From the NCBI RefSeq assembly GCF_003259225.1, contig NZ_QHJF01000017.1, positions 62,001-126,000 of the forward strand: DNA of 64,000 nt. The letters run 5' to 3'. The translations under genes and the position numbers were made by a program. Shown here one piece after another: positions 44,019 to 52,441 of the stretch. The notes below the pieces were generated by a model. That model was not told the DNA's origin. It saw nothing but the letters and a program-made list of their open reading frames with translations, and made no database searches. Each line of letters starts with the position of its first letter. The first letter of the stretch is position 1. This DNA is from Marinomonas arctica (GTDB taxonomy: Bacteria > Pseudomonadota > Gammaproteobacteria > Pseudomonadales > Marinomonadaceae).

Positions 44019-45412
44019 TCACCCTCTTTCATTTTCACATCATGAGGAAGATGCAAAACAATGCGCTTCGGTTGCATTGGTTTTAACTTACCATTGGTAC
44101 AAGCCACCACTAAGGGTTGTCCGGACTTTACATACAAAGGGTCAACTGAAATATAAAATAATACGTGTCCAGGCAAAGCGGTAATACCTGTCGCCTCATC
44201 ATATTCAGTTCGCTCAACACTGGCGCCTAAAAGGCGTTTTATAGAAAGCTCTTTGTGTATTTTTCCTGATGCAATTCGACAATCTGTCATCCATTGAACT
44301 AAATCGGACTGTGTTTGTTGTTGGCGGGGTTTTAACTCAATAAGTAACTTATTTCGGCTCCATGCTTTATCAAAAGCAATGGAAAATACGCCGTCTTGGC
44401 TTTCTTCAAAGACTAAACTTGAGTAACGTAAGTTCACTTCTTCCAATCGCTGTTCGATATACTGAATAGCAAATGCCAACCCACTACCACAATCTAAATG
44501 TAGATAAGGTGGTAATTTAGGAGGAATACGACTTGAATCCAACTCGCACATTGAACCAATCAATCGAGCTAATACTTGATACACCATCCAAGGGGAACTA
44601 ACACCATTATCCACTATCAATTCCAGCTCCGCTAAATGCTGAACCATAGAGCGAATCCACAATCGATGTTGATCACTAACACGGCTCCCCAACAGTTCTT
44701 CGCCATTTTCAGAAAAACCAGCCAAAAGTCGTGCTTTTTTACGAATCATAAAAGCCATATTTTGTAAACGAAGTTGAAGGGGGAAGCGCTCCATTCGAGC
44801 TTCTTCATAGGCTATAAAATTGTCGGCGTCTATACGTAACATCGGTGGGCAATAGGATGTTACTTGGTATTGTGCACTATCAATTTTACTGATTTCCAAA
44901 AGAGGTAAAGCAACGTATTGCTCTCGTACTCGATTGGAAACTTGCAATGACAGGATGGGCTGCAATCGTAAAACCTCAGTCTCCCCATCTCCTGTATTGT
45001 CGTCTTTCGCCAGTTCCCCGTCGACGACATTAAAACGCTGAATATCAGAGCTGCTACTTGCGCTACCAGATACGCGAATAGGTACGGTTAGCTGAATCTT
45101 TAATGCAACCTGATCGTCAAACTGCACGTCTTTTTTTAAATCAATCTGAATAGGAGCGTGCTCAGTGACGTCATAATTTATTTGAAGACCATCGGGCATA
45201 ATAGCCCGTAGTTTTTTTAAATAAACCACGCCTTCTAATAACCTTGCCTCGTCAATAGCCATATTTATTATGCCCCAATGATAGGGAATATTTCGCATCA
45301 GGCTCTGCAATTGATTCTCCCAATAGATATGATTTTGCTGAAAATGTTGGGGAGATAACAACATTCCTTCATGCCAACAAACAGAAAGAGGCAAACTATC
45401 AAATTGGCTCAT
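44015..45412 (-). CDS. tssK: T6SS baseplate protein TssK
   Basis: A 465-residue TssK (ImpJ/VasE). The start V-C-W-H-E-G-M-L-L-S-P-Q-H-F-Q-Q is diagnostic. It links the baseplate to the TssL-TssM membrane complex. It overlaps tssJ at ATGA. Confidence 0.95.
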   Translation of the reverse strand: MSQFDSLPLSVCWHEGMLLSPQHFQQNHIYWENQLQSLMRNIPYHWGIINMAIDEARLLEGVVYLKKLRAIMPDGLQINYDVTEHAPIQIDLKKDVQFDDQVALKIQLTVPIRVSGSASSSSDIQRFNVVDGELAKDDNTGDGETEVLRLQPILSLQVSNRVREQYVALPLLEISKIDSAQYQVTSYCPPMLRIDADNFIAYEEARMERFPLQLRLQNMAFMIRKKARLLAGFSENGEELLGSRVSDQHRLWIRSMVQHLAELELIVDNGVSSPWMVYQVLARLIGSMCELDSSRIPPKLPPYLHLDCGSGLAFAIQYIEQRLEEVNLRYSSLVFEESQDGVFSIAFDKAWSRNKLLIELKPRQQQTQSDLVQWMTDCRIASGKIHKELSIKRLLGASVERTEYDEATGITALPGHVLFYISVDPLYVKSGQPLVVACTNGKLKPMQPKRIVLHLPHDVKMKEGE

Positions 45413-45930
45413 GGTTTATGTTCCTCAAGCAAATAATTTTGCCTGTTTAAAGTTATTTTCAGCACCTTATATTGAGTAAGGTCTGCTTGGTATTGACCAT
45501 CTTGGTCAAGATAATTAGCGAAAAGATAAACAGAAACGGCATTAAAATAATTTTTTGGCAAAATCAAAACGTATTCTGCTGTGTATGGCACCACTTCCTG
45601 TTCACTGACAACTAACTTTTTCTGATAACGAAGTAATAATCTTTTTTTATTTATGAACCAATCTGGACCGCTTAACGCACTCAACACTTCCGCCGCCTTA
45701 TCGTTAAAGACGAATACAATATCCAGTGCAACCGGTACATTATTATTACTGTCGACAGAAGACTGTATGTAGACAGACTCTAATAATGTCTTATCAAAAT
45801 GATAGAAAGGCACAACTTTCGCCATGCCTTTATCAAGACTATTGCCAATGCTTGCAGCCGTCTCACAACCTGACAAAAAAAGTATTGATAACCAAAACAC
45901 ACCATAAAAGGCAATCTTCATGGTATACAT
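45409..45930 (-). CDS. tssJ: T6SS outer-membrane lipoprotein TssJ
   Basis: A 173-residue lipoprotein. Signal sequence with lipobox L-S-G-C near residue 22, then a transthyretin-like beta sandwich (V-A-L-D-I-V-F-V-F-N-D and Y-T-A-E-Y-V-L-I-L-P). It anchors TssM to the outer membrane. The ATG at 45930 touches the tssG stop; an internal ATG at 45921 is also possible. Confidence 0.88.
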   Translation of the reverse strand: MYTMKIAFYGVFWLSILFLSGCETAASIGNSLDKGMAKVVPFYHFDKTLLESVYIQSSVDSNNNVPVALDIVFVFNDKAAEVLSALSGPDWFINKKRLLLRYQKKLVVSEQEVVPYTAEYVLILPKNYFNAVSVYLFANYLDQDGQYQADLTQYKVLKITLNRQNYLLEEHKP

Positions 45931-47034
45931 TTAAAACACCGTAGCGATTAAAAAACGAATACGTTGCACTCGTTGAGTCCGAGCGATTAGTGCTGATCCG
46001 TAACCTAATCGATTCGTAACACCTAATTGAGCACTCAGCAAAGTGGCATTGTTTTCTGCCTGACTGTCTGGCAAACAAATAAATGTAATCAAACAATCCA
46101 CTCGTCTTTCACTAATCCAAGCCAATAGATCTCGTAATTGATAATGAAAAATACCACCAGGAACTAATTCACTGATGCGCTGCCTAGTCATCGGCCCTAA
46201 TTCAAGCTCAAATACGGCTTGTTGGTCCCAAACTCTCTTTCCTAAAGCCGCTTCGCTACCTAGACGATGATTTTTTTTACCGAGACGAGAATGATCAGTC
46301 GATTGCACACTAAGCCAACGACCAATCAAACTATTCATCTTCACCACAGGCAACGCCAAGACAATTTCAAACAGTTTTCTAACGGTTGACAATGTCATGC
46401 GACAGTTCGCCAAATGACCGGATAATGCTAATAAAGTATCGTCATGTTGACCGTGTAAACTTCGCTGCGTTGAATAGTAATGACCACTTAACGCCAATAA
46501 AAACTCCCCTATAGTACTTTCACTCGCTTTACTATTAGTGAGGGTATAATTAGTTTGAGCGTGAATAACATAACGCAATGCGTGAATACGATTATTAAAA
46601 ATATTTATAAAGGCGGCCATTGCCCCCTCCCCGTAATATTTATCTTCACGCATCATATCGGAAAATGGCTCAGCCAACGGTCCGTCTAGTCCAGTCAAGT
46701 TATAATAAGAACACTCAATTGTGTGTTTCTTACTTTTCAACCAGTTTGTAGAGCCTGCTTTGTTATTTTTTTCTTTTTGTCTCACTGTCTCTTTTAATAA
46801 AGCTGTCTCCATCATGTCTTCAGAAAATAACACTTTTCGTATTTCTCCTGGAGGAAGACTACGTTGCAAGGAAGCCACAAACGTAATTTTTGCTGTCAGG
46901 GATTCTAGTACATCGTCTTCACCCACCTTCATACCAAGTAGCAAATGCGCTAGCTGATGAAATGACCAACTAGCATCAGGTTGGGTATAAAGCTGAGCTA
47001 CAGAATAACCTTTTCGCCAATGCGTGGTTGCCAT
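45931..47034 (-). CDS. tssG: T6SS baseplate protein TssG
   Basis: A 367-residue TssG (ImpH/VasB). W-S-F-H-Q-L-A-H-L-L-L-G near the start, I-E-C-S-Y-Y-N-L-T-G-L-D-G-P-L-A near 105 and L-G-Y-G-S-A-L near 345 are family motifs. ATG at 47034 with a GGAG box 10 bases upstream is preferred to a GTG at 47043. It overlaps the tssF 3' end by 37 bases. Confidence 0.92.
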   Translation of the reverse strand: MATTHWRKGYSVAQLYTQPDASWSFHQLAHLLLGMKVGEDDVLESLTAKITFVASLQRSLPPGEIRKVLFSEDMMETALLKETVRQKEKNNKAGSTNWLKSKKHTIECSYYNLTGLDGPLAEPFSDMMREDKYYGEGAMAAFINIFNNRIHALRYVIHAQTNYTLTNSKASESTIGEFLLALSGHYYSTQRSLHGQHDDTLLALSGHLANCRMTLSTVRKLFEIVLALPVVKMNSLIGRWLSVQSTDHSRLGKKNHRLGSEAALGKRVWDQQAVFELELGPMTRQRISELVPGGIFHYQLRDLLAWISERRVDCLITFICLPDSQAENNATLLSAQLGVTNRLGYGSALIARTQRVQRIRFLIATVF

Positions 47035-48842
47035 TGATGCCACACTCCTTCGCGTTGATCACTAATCAATTGCAGCTGTACGAAATGATTCAGTGTTGTA
47101 TATAAACCGAAAAAATAGCTCAGTACGCTACCCAACAATAACGGGTTAGCATCGGAAAAATAATCTTCATTTATTTCCAATGAGATTTGATTGCCCCGAC
47201 AATGTCCACGCCACATATCACCACCAATTCGCCTTGTCACCATTTGTGATGACATACTGACTAACCCTTCCAATTGTCTATTATGGGATGGAGACAAGGG
47301 ATCACAATACAAACGTAGAATTTGTTTTAACAACGCCAAACGCTCATTGCCCGAACCAAGGGCGTCCAAGTTAAGCGACAATTGTGATAATAATTTTATA
47401 TTGTTTTTACCTACTAAACTGGCACCTTTAAACTTAGTAGGTATGCCTAAAATAGAGGCATTCAACATAGGACCTGAGCCAACTAACTGTAAGTTCTGTC
47501 CCTCACGAAGCGCCTCAGGCAAACGTCTATTATTACAAAGTCCTTGAACAATAAGAGTCTGATCGACGGGTTGACTGGGAGAAAAATCTGGATCGTAGAT
47601 GGATAAAAAAGTGTCACATCCACGCTCTCCTGGTGTTAATAATCCAGATAGCCGCGTAACATAGTATTGATTAACATTACCTTTTCCATTGGGGCCTAAC
47701 CATGAACTCAGCACTTGACTCCGCCCATTAAAAGAAATGCTTTTCACTTCCGTTATACTGTGTACTTCACCTTGTAAATAATGCCTTTCATCTGCTAAAA
47801 GGCGATACTCATGTTGATTATGCTGAAGTTGAATAGGTTTGAATGTTTTTTCATATAGGTTTATTGCAGGAAAGCAATTTAACCTAAAGCAGCGTTTGTG
47901 TAGATAAATTGCATTTGCAGATTGTTCTAGTAAAAAAAGTATTTCAAAACTGTTCTGTGCATGACGAAGTACACCACTATGATGCAATTCGGCTATATCT
48001 AAAAAATAAAATTTTTCCACAAAAGCAAAATATTCTTGTAATAATCTATAAGCTCGTTGACTACCAGCATCATCAGGTAAGACATTTTGATCATCATCAA
48101 AACCTTGCCATTTCAACACTTTCGATAAAGGGCAAGTGTCACTGTCCAATCGAGTCACTTTATCACCGACTCGTACAGCAACGCCTATTAAATCATCATT
48201 TAACAGTTTAAAAATTTTCGCTCTTTGCTCAATATCAGCAATATAAAAACGTAAATGTTCAATGGGATAATCTTGTATTGACTCTGTACCTATATTAGAA
48301 ACAGTTAATGAAATTACCGATTGAAGATCGCGTCCAGGTGAGATATTTAGCTCGTCTAATCCAGAAAATAAATTCTTTGGCAATATCTCTGTTTTAATAA
48401 CATCCAATGGCCATAATTGTGTGTGATAGCAATTTTCAAATCGGCATTCCACTTTTTCTTTTTGACCACTATTTCCTATACGTGACGCCGTGCCAATAAA
48501 TTGTCGACCTTTATCGAAACAATAACCATTGATAAAATTAGCACCATCGGCCTCTACGTTCGCTTGTAATACCACCATGCACGGTAAAGAGCGCACCAAA
48601 TTGGGGTAAAGGCTATGTAATAATTGATTTGGTATCTGGTCTCGCTGTTGCTCTAAATCAGCCCGCAATCGACCCGTCATAAATGCAAAAGACTGAAGCA
48701 ATTGTTCTACATGCGGATCGTCAGAACGACCAGCACTCAATTTCAATTCTGCGGCAACATCTGGGTAAGTATGGCTGAAGGACTCTACCGATTGGCGTAG
48801 ATAACGCATTTCTTGTTGAAAAAAGGGATAATTTTGAGACAT
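46998..48842 (-). CDS. tssF: T6SS baseplate protein TssF
   Basis: A 614-residue TssF (ImpG/VasA). The opening F-F-Q-Q-E-M-R-Y-L-R-Q-S and D-P-H-V-E-Q-L-L-Q-S-F-A-F-M-T-G-R are signatures. It forms the baseplate wedge with TssG, TssE and TssK. Confidence 0.94.
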   Translation of the reverse strand: MSQNYPFFQQEMRYLRQSVESFSHTYPDVAAELKLSAGRSDDPHVEQLLQSFAFMTGRLRADLEQQRDQIPNQLLHSLYPNLVRSLPCMVVLQANVEADGANFINGYCFDKGRQFIGTASRIGNSGQKEKVECRFENCYHTQLWPLDVIKTEILPKNLFSGLDELNISPGRDLQSVISLTVSNIGTESIQDYPIEHLRFYIADIEQRAKIFKLLNDDLIGVAVRVGDKVTRLDSDTCPLSKVLKWQGFDDDQNVLPDDAGSQRAYRLLQEYFAFVEKFYFLDIAELHHSGVLRHAQNSFEILFLLEQSANAIYLHKRCFRLNCFPAINLYEKTFKPIQLQHNQHEYRLLADERHYLQGEVHSITEVKSISFNGRSQVLSSWLGPNGKGNVNQYYVTRLSGLLTPGERGCDTFLSIYDPDFSPSQPVDQTLIVQGLCNNRRLPEALREGQNLQLVGSGPMLNASILGIPTKFKGASLVGKNNIKLLSQLSLNLDALGSGNERLALLKQILRLYCDPLSPSHNRQLEGLVSMSSQMVTRRIGGDMWRGHCRGNQISLEINEDYFSDANPLLLGSVLSYFFGLYTTLNHFVQLQLISDQREGVWHQWQPRIGEKVIL

Positions 48843-48933
48843 AAACTTTTTATCCTGTATCTAAAATACGTCCAGCACTCATCAGAAATGCACCGCTAAA
48901 AAACACGGAGCCTCCTTCGTTATTGTTTACTTT

Positions 48934-49323
48934 TCACCCAAAAATAAAACCTTGCTCAAAATGCTCATTTTCTAGCTCTATTTTTAACTGGCAACGGGAT
49001 CGCTGGTTGCTAATACCTATGTTCAATACCCAAATTTTTTTGATGCGCGGTTCAAATACTTTCAGTACTTGAACAATATCGTTTTGAAACTGAGTGATTT
49101 GTCCCTGATTATCCAAGGACTGATCCACTATGGCTGTCAATCCGTTGCGATATATACCTTCCATGGTAGATATCGAACGATGGCTATAGCCATCAACACC
49201 CGCATCTAAAAATCCGCCAAAATTTAAAATATATTCTACGTTTTTTATAACAGACTCTTGGGTGCTGATTGCTTGTCCAGCATGAGTAATTTTTTCAAAA
49301 AAAGCTTTTGCCATTTTTGACAT
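48934..49323 (-). CDS. tssE: T6SS baseplate protein TssE (gp25-like)
   Basis: A 129-residue gp25-like protein. V-I-K-N-V-E-Y-I-L-N-F-G-G-F near residue 28, and the closing N-I-G-I-S-N-Q-R-S-R-C-Q-L-K-I-E strand pair fit TssE. The 49323 ATG is favoured because the longer frame overlaps hcp by 80 bases. It starts 5 bases after the hcp stop. Confidence 0.85.
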   Translation of the reverse strand: MSKMAKAFFEKITHAGQAISTQESVIKNVEYILNFGGFLDAGVDGYSHRSISTMEGIYRNGLTAIVDQSLDNQGQITQFQNDIVQVLKVFEPRIKKIWVLNIGISNQRSRCQLKIELENEHFEQGFIFG

Positions 49324-49327
49324 TACC

Positions 49328-49942
49328 CTAGCTTGATAGCGCTGCAATAGGACGGTTTTTAGCCACACTCCAAGCCGCTGCCGAGAAACCGCCTTGATTA
49401 CCAACATTGGCGCCTTGCACCTGATGATGCCAACCTATTTCCGTAAAGTTCAGCTTAAACTGCTCGGTAGGCATGTCATTGGGATGAGATTGAAAGTCAA
49501 TTTCGCTAATCAATGCGAGACGCAATTCAAAGCGCATAATGATATTAAACTGATCCCCAGAGTTACGTAGTACCCAGATAATCGTCGGTGTACCACCAAC
49601 CACATCAAGCGTTTTTGCTCTCAGGCAAAAGTCATACATCTTAGGAGACGTCTGATCCACATATTTCACACAAGTAAAATCTGTAATCATAGGACGCCCC
49701 GATGTTCGAGCATTATTACTCACATCCGTTGTAATCTGTTGTTTAATGCCTTGATTGATAGACACCAGCTCAACACAATTAGTCCAATCAAATTGTGCAC
49801 CACCTGCATTCGCTTTTAATTCGCTCCATGCCGGTCCATCACCCTCGCCAGCAGCACCGTCTATAAGCGAGCCGACACCCGTCGCATCAGTATTGGTTCC
49901 ATTAAAATTGGGAACCCCAAATTGCAATAGTATTAAATCCAT
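49328..49942 (-). CDS. hcp: T6SS tube protein Hcp (TssD), enlarged form
   Basis: A 204-residue Hcp-family protein, about 35 to 40 residues longer than common Hcp. The extra residues are near the N-terminus (about 12-45, Gly/Asn/Asp-rich). The core has I-T-D-F-T-C-V-K-Y-V-D-Q-T-S-P-K and A-L-I-S-E-I-D-F-Q as expected. It builds the inner tube and is secreted. Confidence 0.86.
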   Translation of the reverse strand: MDLILLQFGVPNFNGTNTDATGVGSLIDGAAGEGDGPAWSELKANAGGAQFDWTNCVELVSINQGIKQQITTDVSNNARTSGRPMITDFTCVKYVDQTSPKMYDFCLRAKTLDVVGGTPTIIWVLRNSGDQFNIIMRFELRLALISEIDFQSHPNDMPTEQFKLNFTEIGWHHQVQGANVGNQGGFSAAAWSVAKNRPIAALSS

Positions 49943-49985
49943 AATCCCTATCTCTCTTAAGTAGTTAATGTATTAATTTCTAGGG

Positions 49986-51923
49986 TTAAGGTAACTCCGC
50001 CACCAAACGAATAGACGTCGTTAACTCTTCTAGTTGAAAATGCGGACGCAAAAATACAATAGAACGGTAGCTTCCAGGCTTACCAGGTACATCCGTCACT
50101 TCAATCCGTGATTCTCTGAGCGGATAACTCGCTTTCATTTCTTGCGGAGCACTATCGTCAACCAACACATAATTACTAATCCAGTTATTAAGATAATCAG
50201 AGACGCCTTCTTTGGTGGTAAAACTACCCACTTTGTCACGCATAATGACCTTAATGTAATGGGCAAAACGAGAGGCATTCAACACATAAGGCAACATAGT
50301 AGAAATTCGCGCATTCGCATTCGCTGCCTCGGTATTGTATTTTTGAGGTTGCCCAGTTGTCTGCCCTCCAAAAAATGCGGCTTTATCACTGCCTTTACAG
50401 TGCAAAATCGCCATAAAGCCTAAATCGTTCAGCTCTTTTTCACGGCGATCAGTAATCGACACTTGAGTAGGACAAGTTAGCTTGATATCACCTGCTGGTG
50501 TTTTGAACGTATGTGCTGGCAACCCCTCGACTAATCCACCGCCCTCTACACCTCGAATAGCCGCTAACCAACCGAATTTTGAGTAGGCATTGGTAATTCG
50601 CTGAGCGAGTACAAAAGCTGGGTTACCCCACAAGTATTTATGTGCATCCGAACCATCCACGTCCTCAATAAAATCAAAGCCTTCCGCAACCACGGTATCG
50701 GGGCCATAGGGTAACCGTAATAATACTTTAGGCAGGGTTAAGGACACATAACGTGCGTCTTCACTACTACGGAAGCTACGCCATTTTATTAACTCAGCAC
50801 TCTCAAAAATCTTACTTAAGTCTCTTGGTTGAGAAAGCGTAAAAAAATCTTCCATATCAAAGAGTTTTGCATAAGCAGAAGAAATAAAAGGAGCATGAGC
50901 GGATGAGGCAACACCAGAAATTTTTTCCAATAACTCTATATCTTCTGGATGACGACCAAATTCGTAATCGCCCACGAGGAAAGAGAAAGGATCACCACCA
51001 TATGTACCAAATTCTTCTTCATAGATTTTTTTGAACAAAGCACTTTGATCAAATTCCACCGCTTTCTGCAGATCTTTAAGCAAATCACGCTTAGAAATAT
51101 TCAACAAGCGAATCTTTAAAGAGGTGCCAGTCTCAGTATTCTTAACTAGGAAATGCAGACCACGCCAAGTTGCCTCCAATGCTTGAAACTCAGGAGCATG
51201 CATCACCAAATTAATCTGATTGGTCAATTGATTGTCAATTTGAGCGATTTTATCTCCCATCAAATCACTGGCGAATCGGCCGTTCAATTCAGCAACCCCC
51301 TCCAATATCGAGACCGAAAATTCACCAATAAGCTCTAAAGCATAAGGAATTTGGCTTTCATCTAACGCCATACGGCCTTGCTTCAACATTCGATTAACTA
51401 AGTCTGTTGGCACCACCGTAGACCATTTTTCAGCTGCGCCAAAGAGGTCCTTAAGTTCTTTTTGCAGCGTATCATCAGCCAATACTTCCGCAAGAATGCC
51501 GTCTAAAGGATCATTGCCATCCAGCTTAGCCATCATATCTCGTATGCGATTTCTTGATTCATAGCGCTTATTAGTAACATCAATTTGCTTCACCAAATTG
51601 ATAGGTTCAAAGGCATCTATACTATTGAACAGCAACTCAAGGTTAAGCGGCCCAGCACTTGTGTCAAAGACGTTATCAACTTTATAAACCAAGCGAACAG
51701 CATTACCGGTCATCACATCATTAAAGTTGTCGCGGTCTATTTCGACAAATACTCGCTCTTTAACCGGAGGTAACGAAACCGCTGGCATGCCAGATAAATC
51801 AGCTAACACGCCAACAATCAAAGGCAACTCCCTTCGAACAATTGCATCACCTATTTCGACATCATATGTGATGTGTACTCTTGGTGATCTCACCCTGGAT
51901 AATTTTTTCTGATTACTTTCCAA
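49986..51923 (-). CDS. T6SS sheath protein, TssB-TssC fusion
   Basis: A single 645-residue chain containing both sheath subunits. Residues about 1-150 are TssB (R-V-H-I-T-Y-D-V-E-I-G, L-P-L-I-V-G-V-L-A-D-L-S-G, R-D-N-F-N-D-V-M, and the end D-M-M-A-K-L-D-G-N-D-P-L). Residues about 190-645 are TssC (H-A-P-E-F-Q-A-L-E-A-T-W-R-G-L-H, F-L-V-G-D-Y-E-F-G, F-G-G-Q-T-T-G-Q-P-Q). Separate TssB (about 165) plus TssC (about 490) add to the same length, so almost nothing is missing and there is no long linker. Start is TTG at 51923 with GGAG 9 bases upstream; a stop lies in frame just before it. Confidence 0.92.
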   Translation of the reverse strand: MESNQKKLSRVRSPRVHITYDVEIGDAIVRRELPLIVGVLADLSGMPAVSLPPVKERVFVEIDRDNFNDVMTGNAVRLVYKVDNVFDTSAGPLNLELLFNSIDAFEPINLVKQIDVTNKRYESRNRIRDMMAKLDGNDPLDGILAEVLADDTLQKELKDLFGAAEKWSTVVPTDLVNRMLKQGRMALDESQIPYALELIGEFSVSILEGVAELNGRFASDLMGDKIAQIDNQLTNQINLVMHAPEFQALEATWRGLHFLVKNTETGTSLKIRLLNISKRDLLKDLQKAVEFDQSALFKKIYEEEFGTYGGDPFSFLVGDYEFGRHPEDIELLEKISGVASSAHAPFISSAYAKLFDMEDFFTLSQPRDLSKIFESAELIKWRSFRSSEDARYVSLTLPKVLLRLPYGPDTVVAEGFDFIEDVDGSDAHKYLWGNPAFVLAQRITNAYSKFGWLAAIRGVEGGGLVEGLPAHTFKTPAGDIKLTCPTQVSITDRREKELNDLGFMAILHCKGSDKAAFFGGQTTGQPQKYNTEAANANARISTMLPYVLNASRFAHYIKVIMRDKVGSFTTKEGVSDYLNNWISNYVLVDDSAPQEMKASYPLRESRIEVTDVPGKPGSYRSIVFLRPHFQLEELTTSIRLVAELP

Positions 51924-51968
51924 AATTTAATCTCCAACTTTCAAGTGAATAAATTGAATTACTGTCAG

Positions 51969-52205
51969 TTATCTATCGTTTAACCTGAAATAGGTTTGGT
52001 TATTTCGAGTCACCGAACTTACCTCACCCTGTAATTCTAAAATTTTTAAAGCATTATCTACCGCAGCCATAGAATCCATTATTTTTTGTTGCTTTACCCA
52101 CCAATCAGTAATACCTAAAACAGTATCCTCACTATTTGGATGTTCCTTCAAATAATTCTTAATCAATCGAGCTACATCTGTTTGATAGTAGTAACTTATG
52201 CTCAT
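51969..52205 (-). CDS. Unknown small protein leading the T6SS core operon
   Basis: A 78-residue protein, first gene after the sigma-54 promoter at 52242 (37-base leader). Predicted mostly helical with a C-terminal beta hairpin (L-Q-G-E-V-S-S-V-T-R-N-N-Q-T-Y-F-R), the shape of a winged-helix domain. The ribosome site is weak. Its position suggests a role in assembly or expression of the sheath. Family not recognised. Confidence 0.62.
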   Translation of the reverse strand: MSISYYYQTDVARLIKNYLKEHPNSEDTVLGITDWWVKQQKIMDSMAAVDNALKILELQGEVSSVTRNNQTYFRLNDR

Positions 52206-52241
52206 CAGATTCGTCTCATTACATTTGTGATTTATCTTTAA

Positions 52242-52257
52242 AGCATAATAAGTGCCA
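52242..52257 (-). promoter_or_regulatory. Sigma-54 promoter of the T6SS core operon
   Basis: Minus strand TGGCACTTATTATGCT: GG-N10-GC with a full TGGCAC -24 element. It would drive about 14 kb, from the 78-aa gene through tssA. Confidence 0.85.
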
Positions 52258-52314
52258 ACTCATAATGAATTTCAAACCTTTGATTTTAAAGAAAAATTTA
52301 TAATTAAATGTGGT

Positions 52315-52367
52315 GGGTAATAATTTAAACACCCATCAGGGTTATAAATACCCCATATTAAGTGGGT
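52315..52367. promoter_or_regulatory. Putative activator binding cluster of the T6SS core operon
   Basis: Five half-sites alternate: GGGT-N12-ACCC-N4-GGGT-N7-ACCC-N10-GGGT. ACCCATCAGGGT (52331-52342) is the best palindrome. It has more half-sites than the other clusters, in line with the largest operon. It lies 58 to 110 bases beyond the -24 element. Confidence 0.7.
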
Positions 52368-52395
52368 ATAAAAAAACACCTCTTTTCTTTAGAAA

Positions 52396-52424
52396 CAAAA
52401 AGGCCGTGTTAAAAAACACGGCCT
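52396..52424 (-). terminator. Terminator of the sigma-54 activator gene
   Basis: Ten-bp stem AGGCCGTGTT against AACACGGCCT with an A-rich loop and an A-run on its left side (U-run in the transcript), 18 bases after the activator stop. A-rich flanks on the other side make it usable in both directions. Confidence 0.88.
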
Positions 52425-52441
52425 CTTAAAAAAATGTAGTA

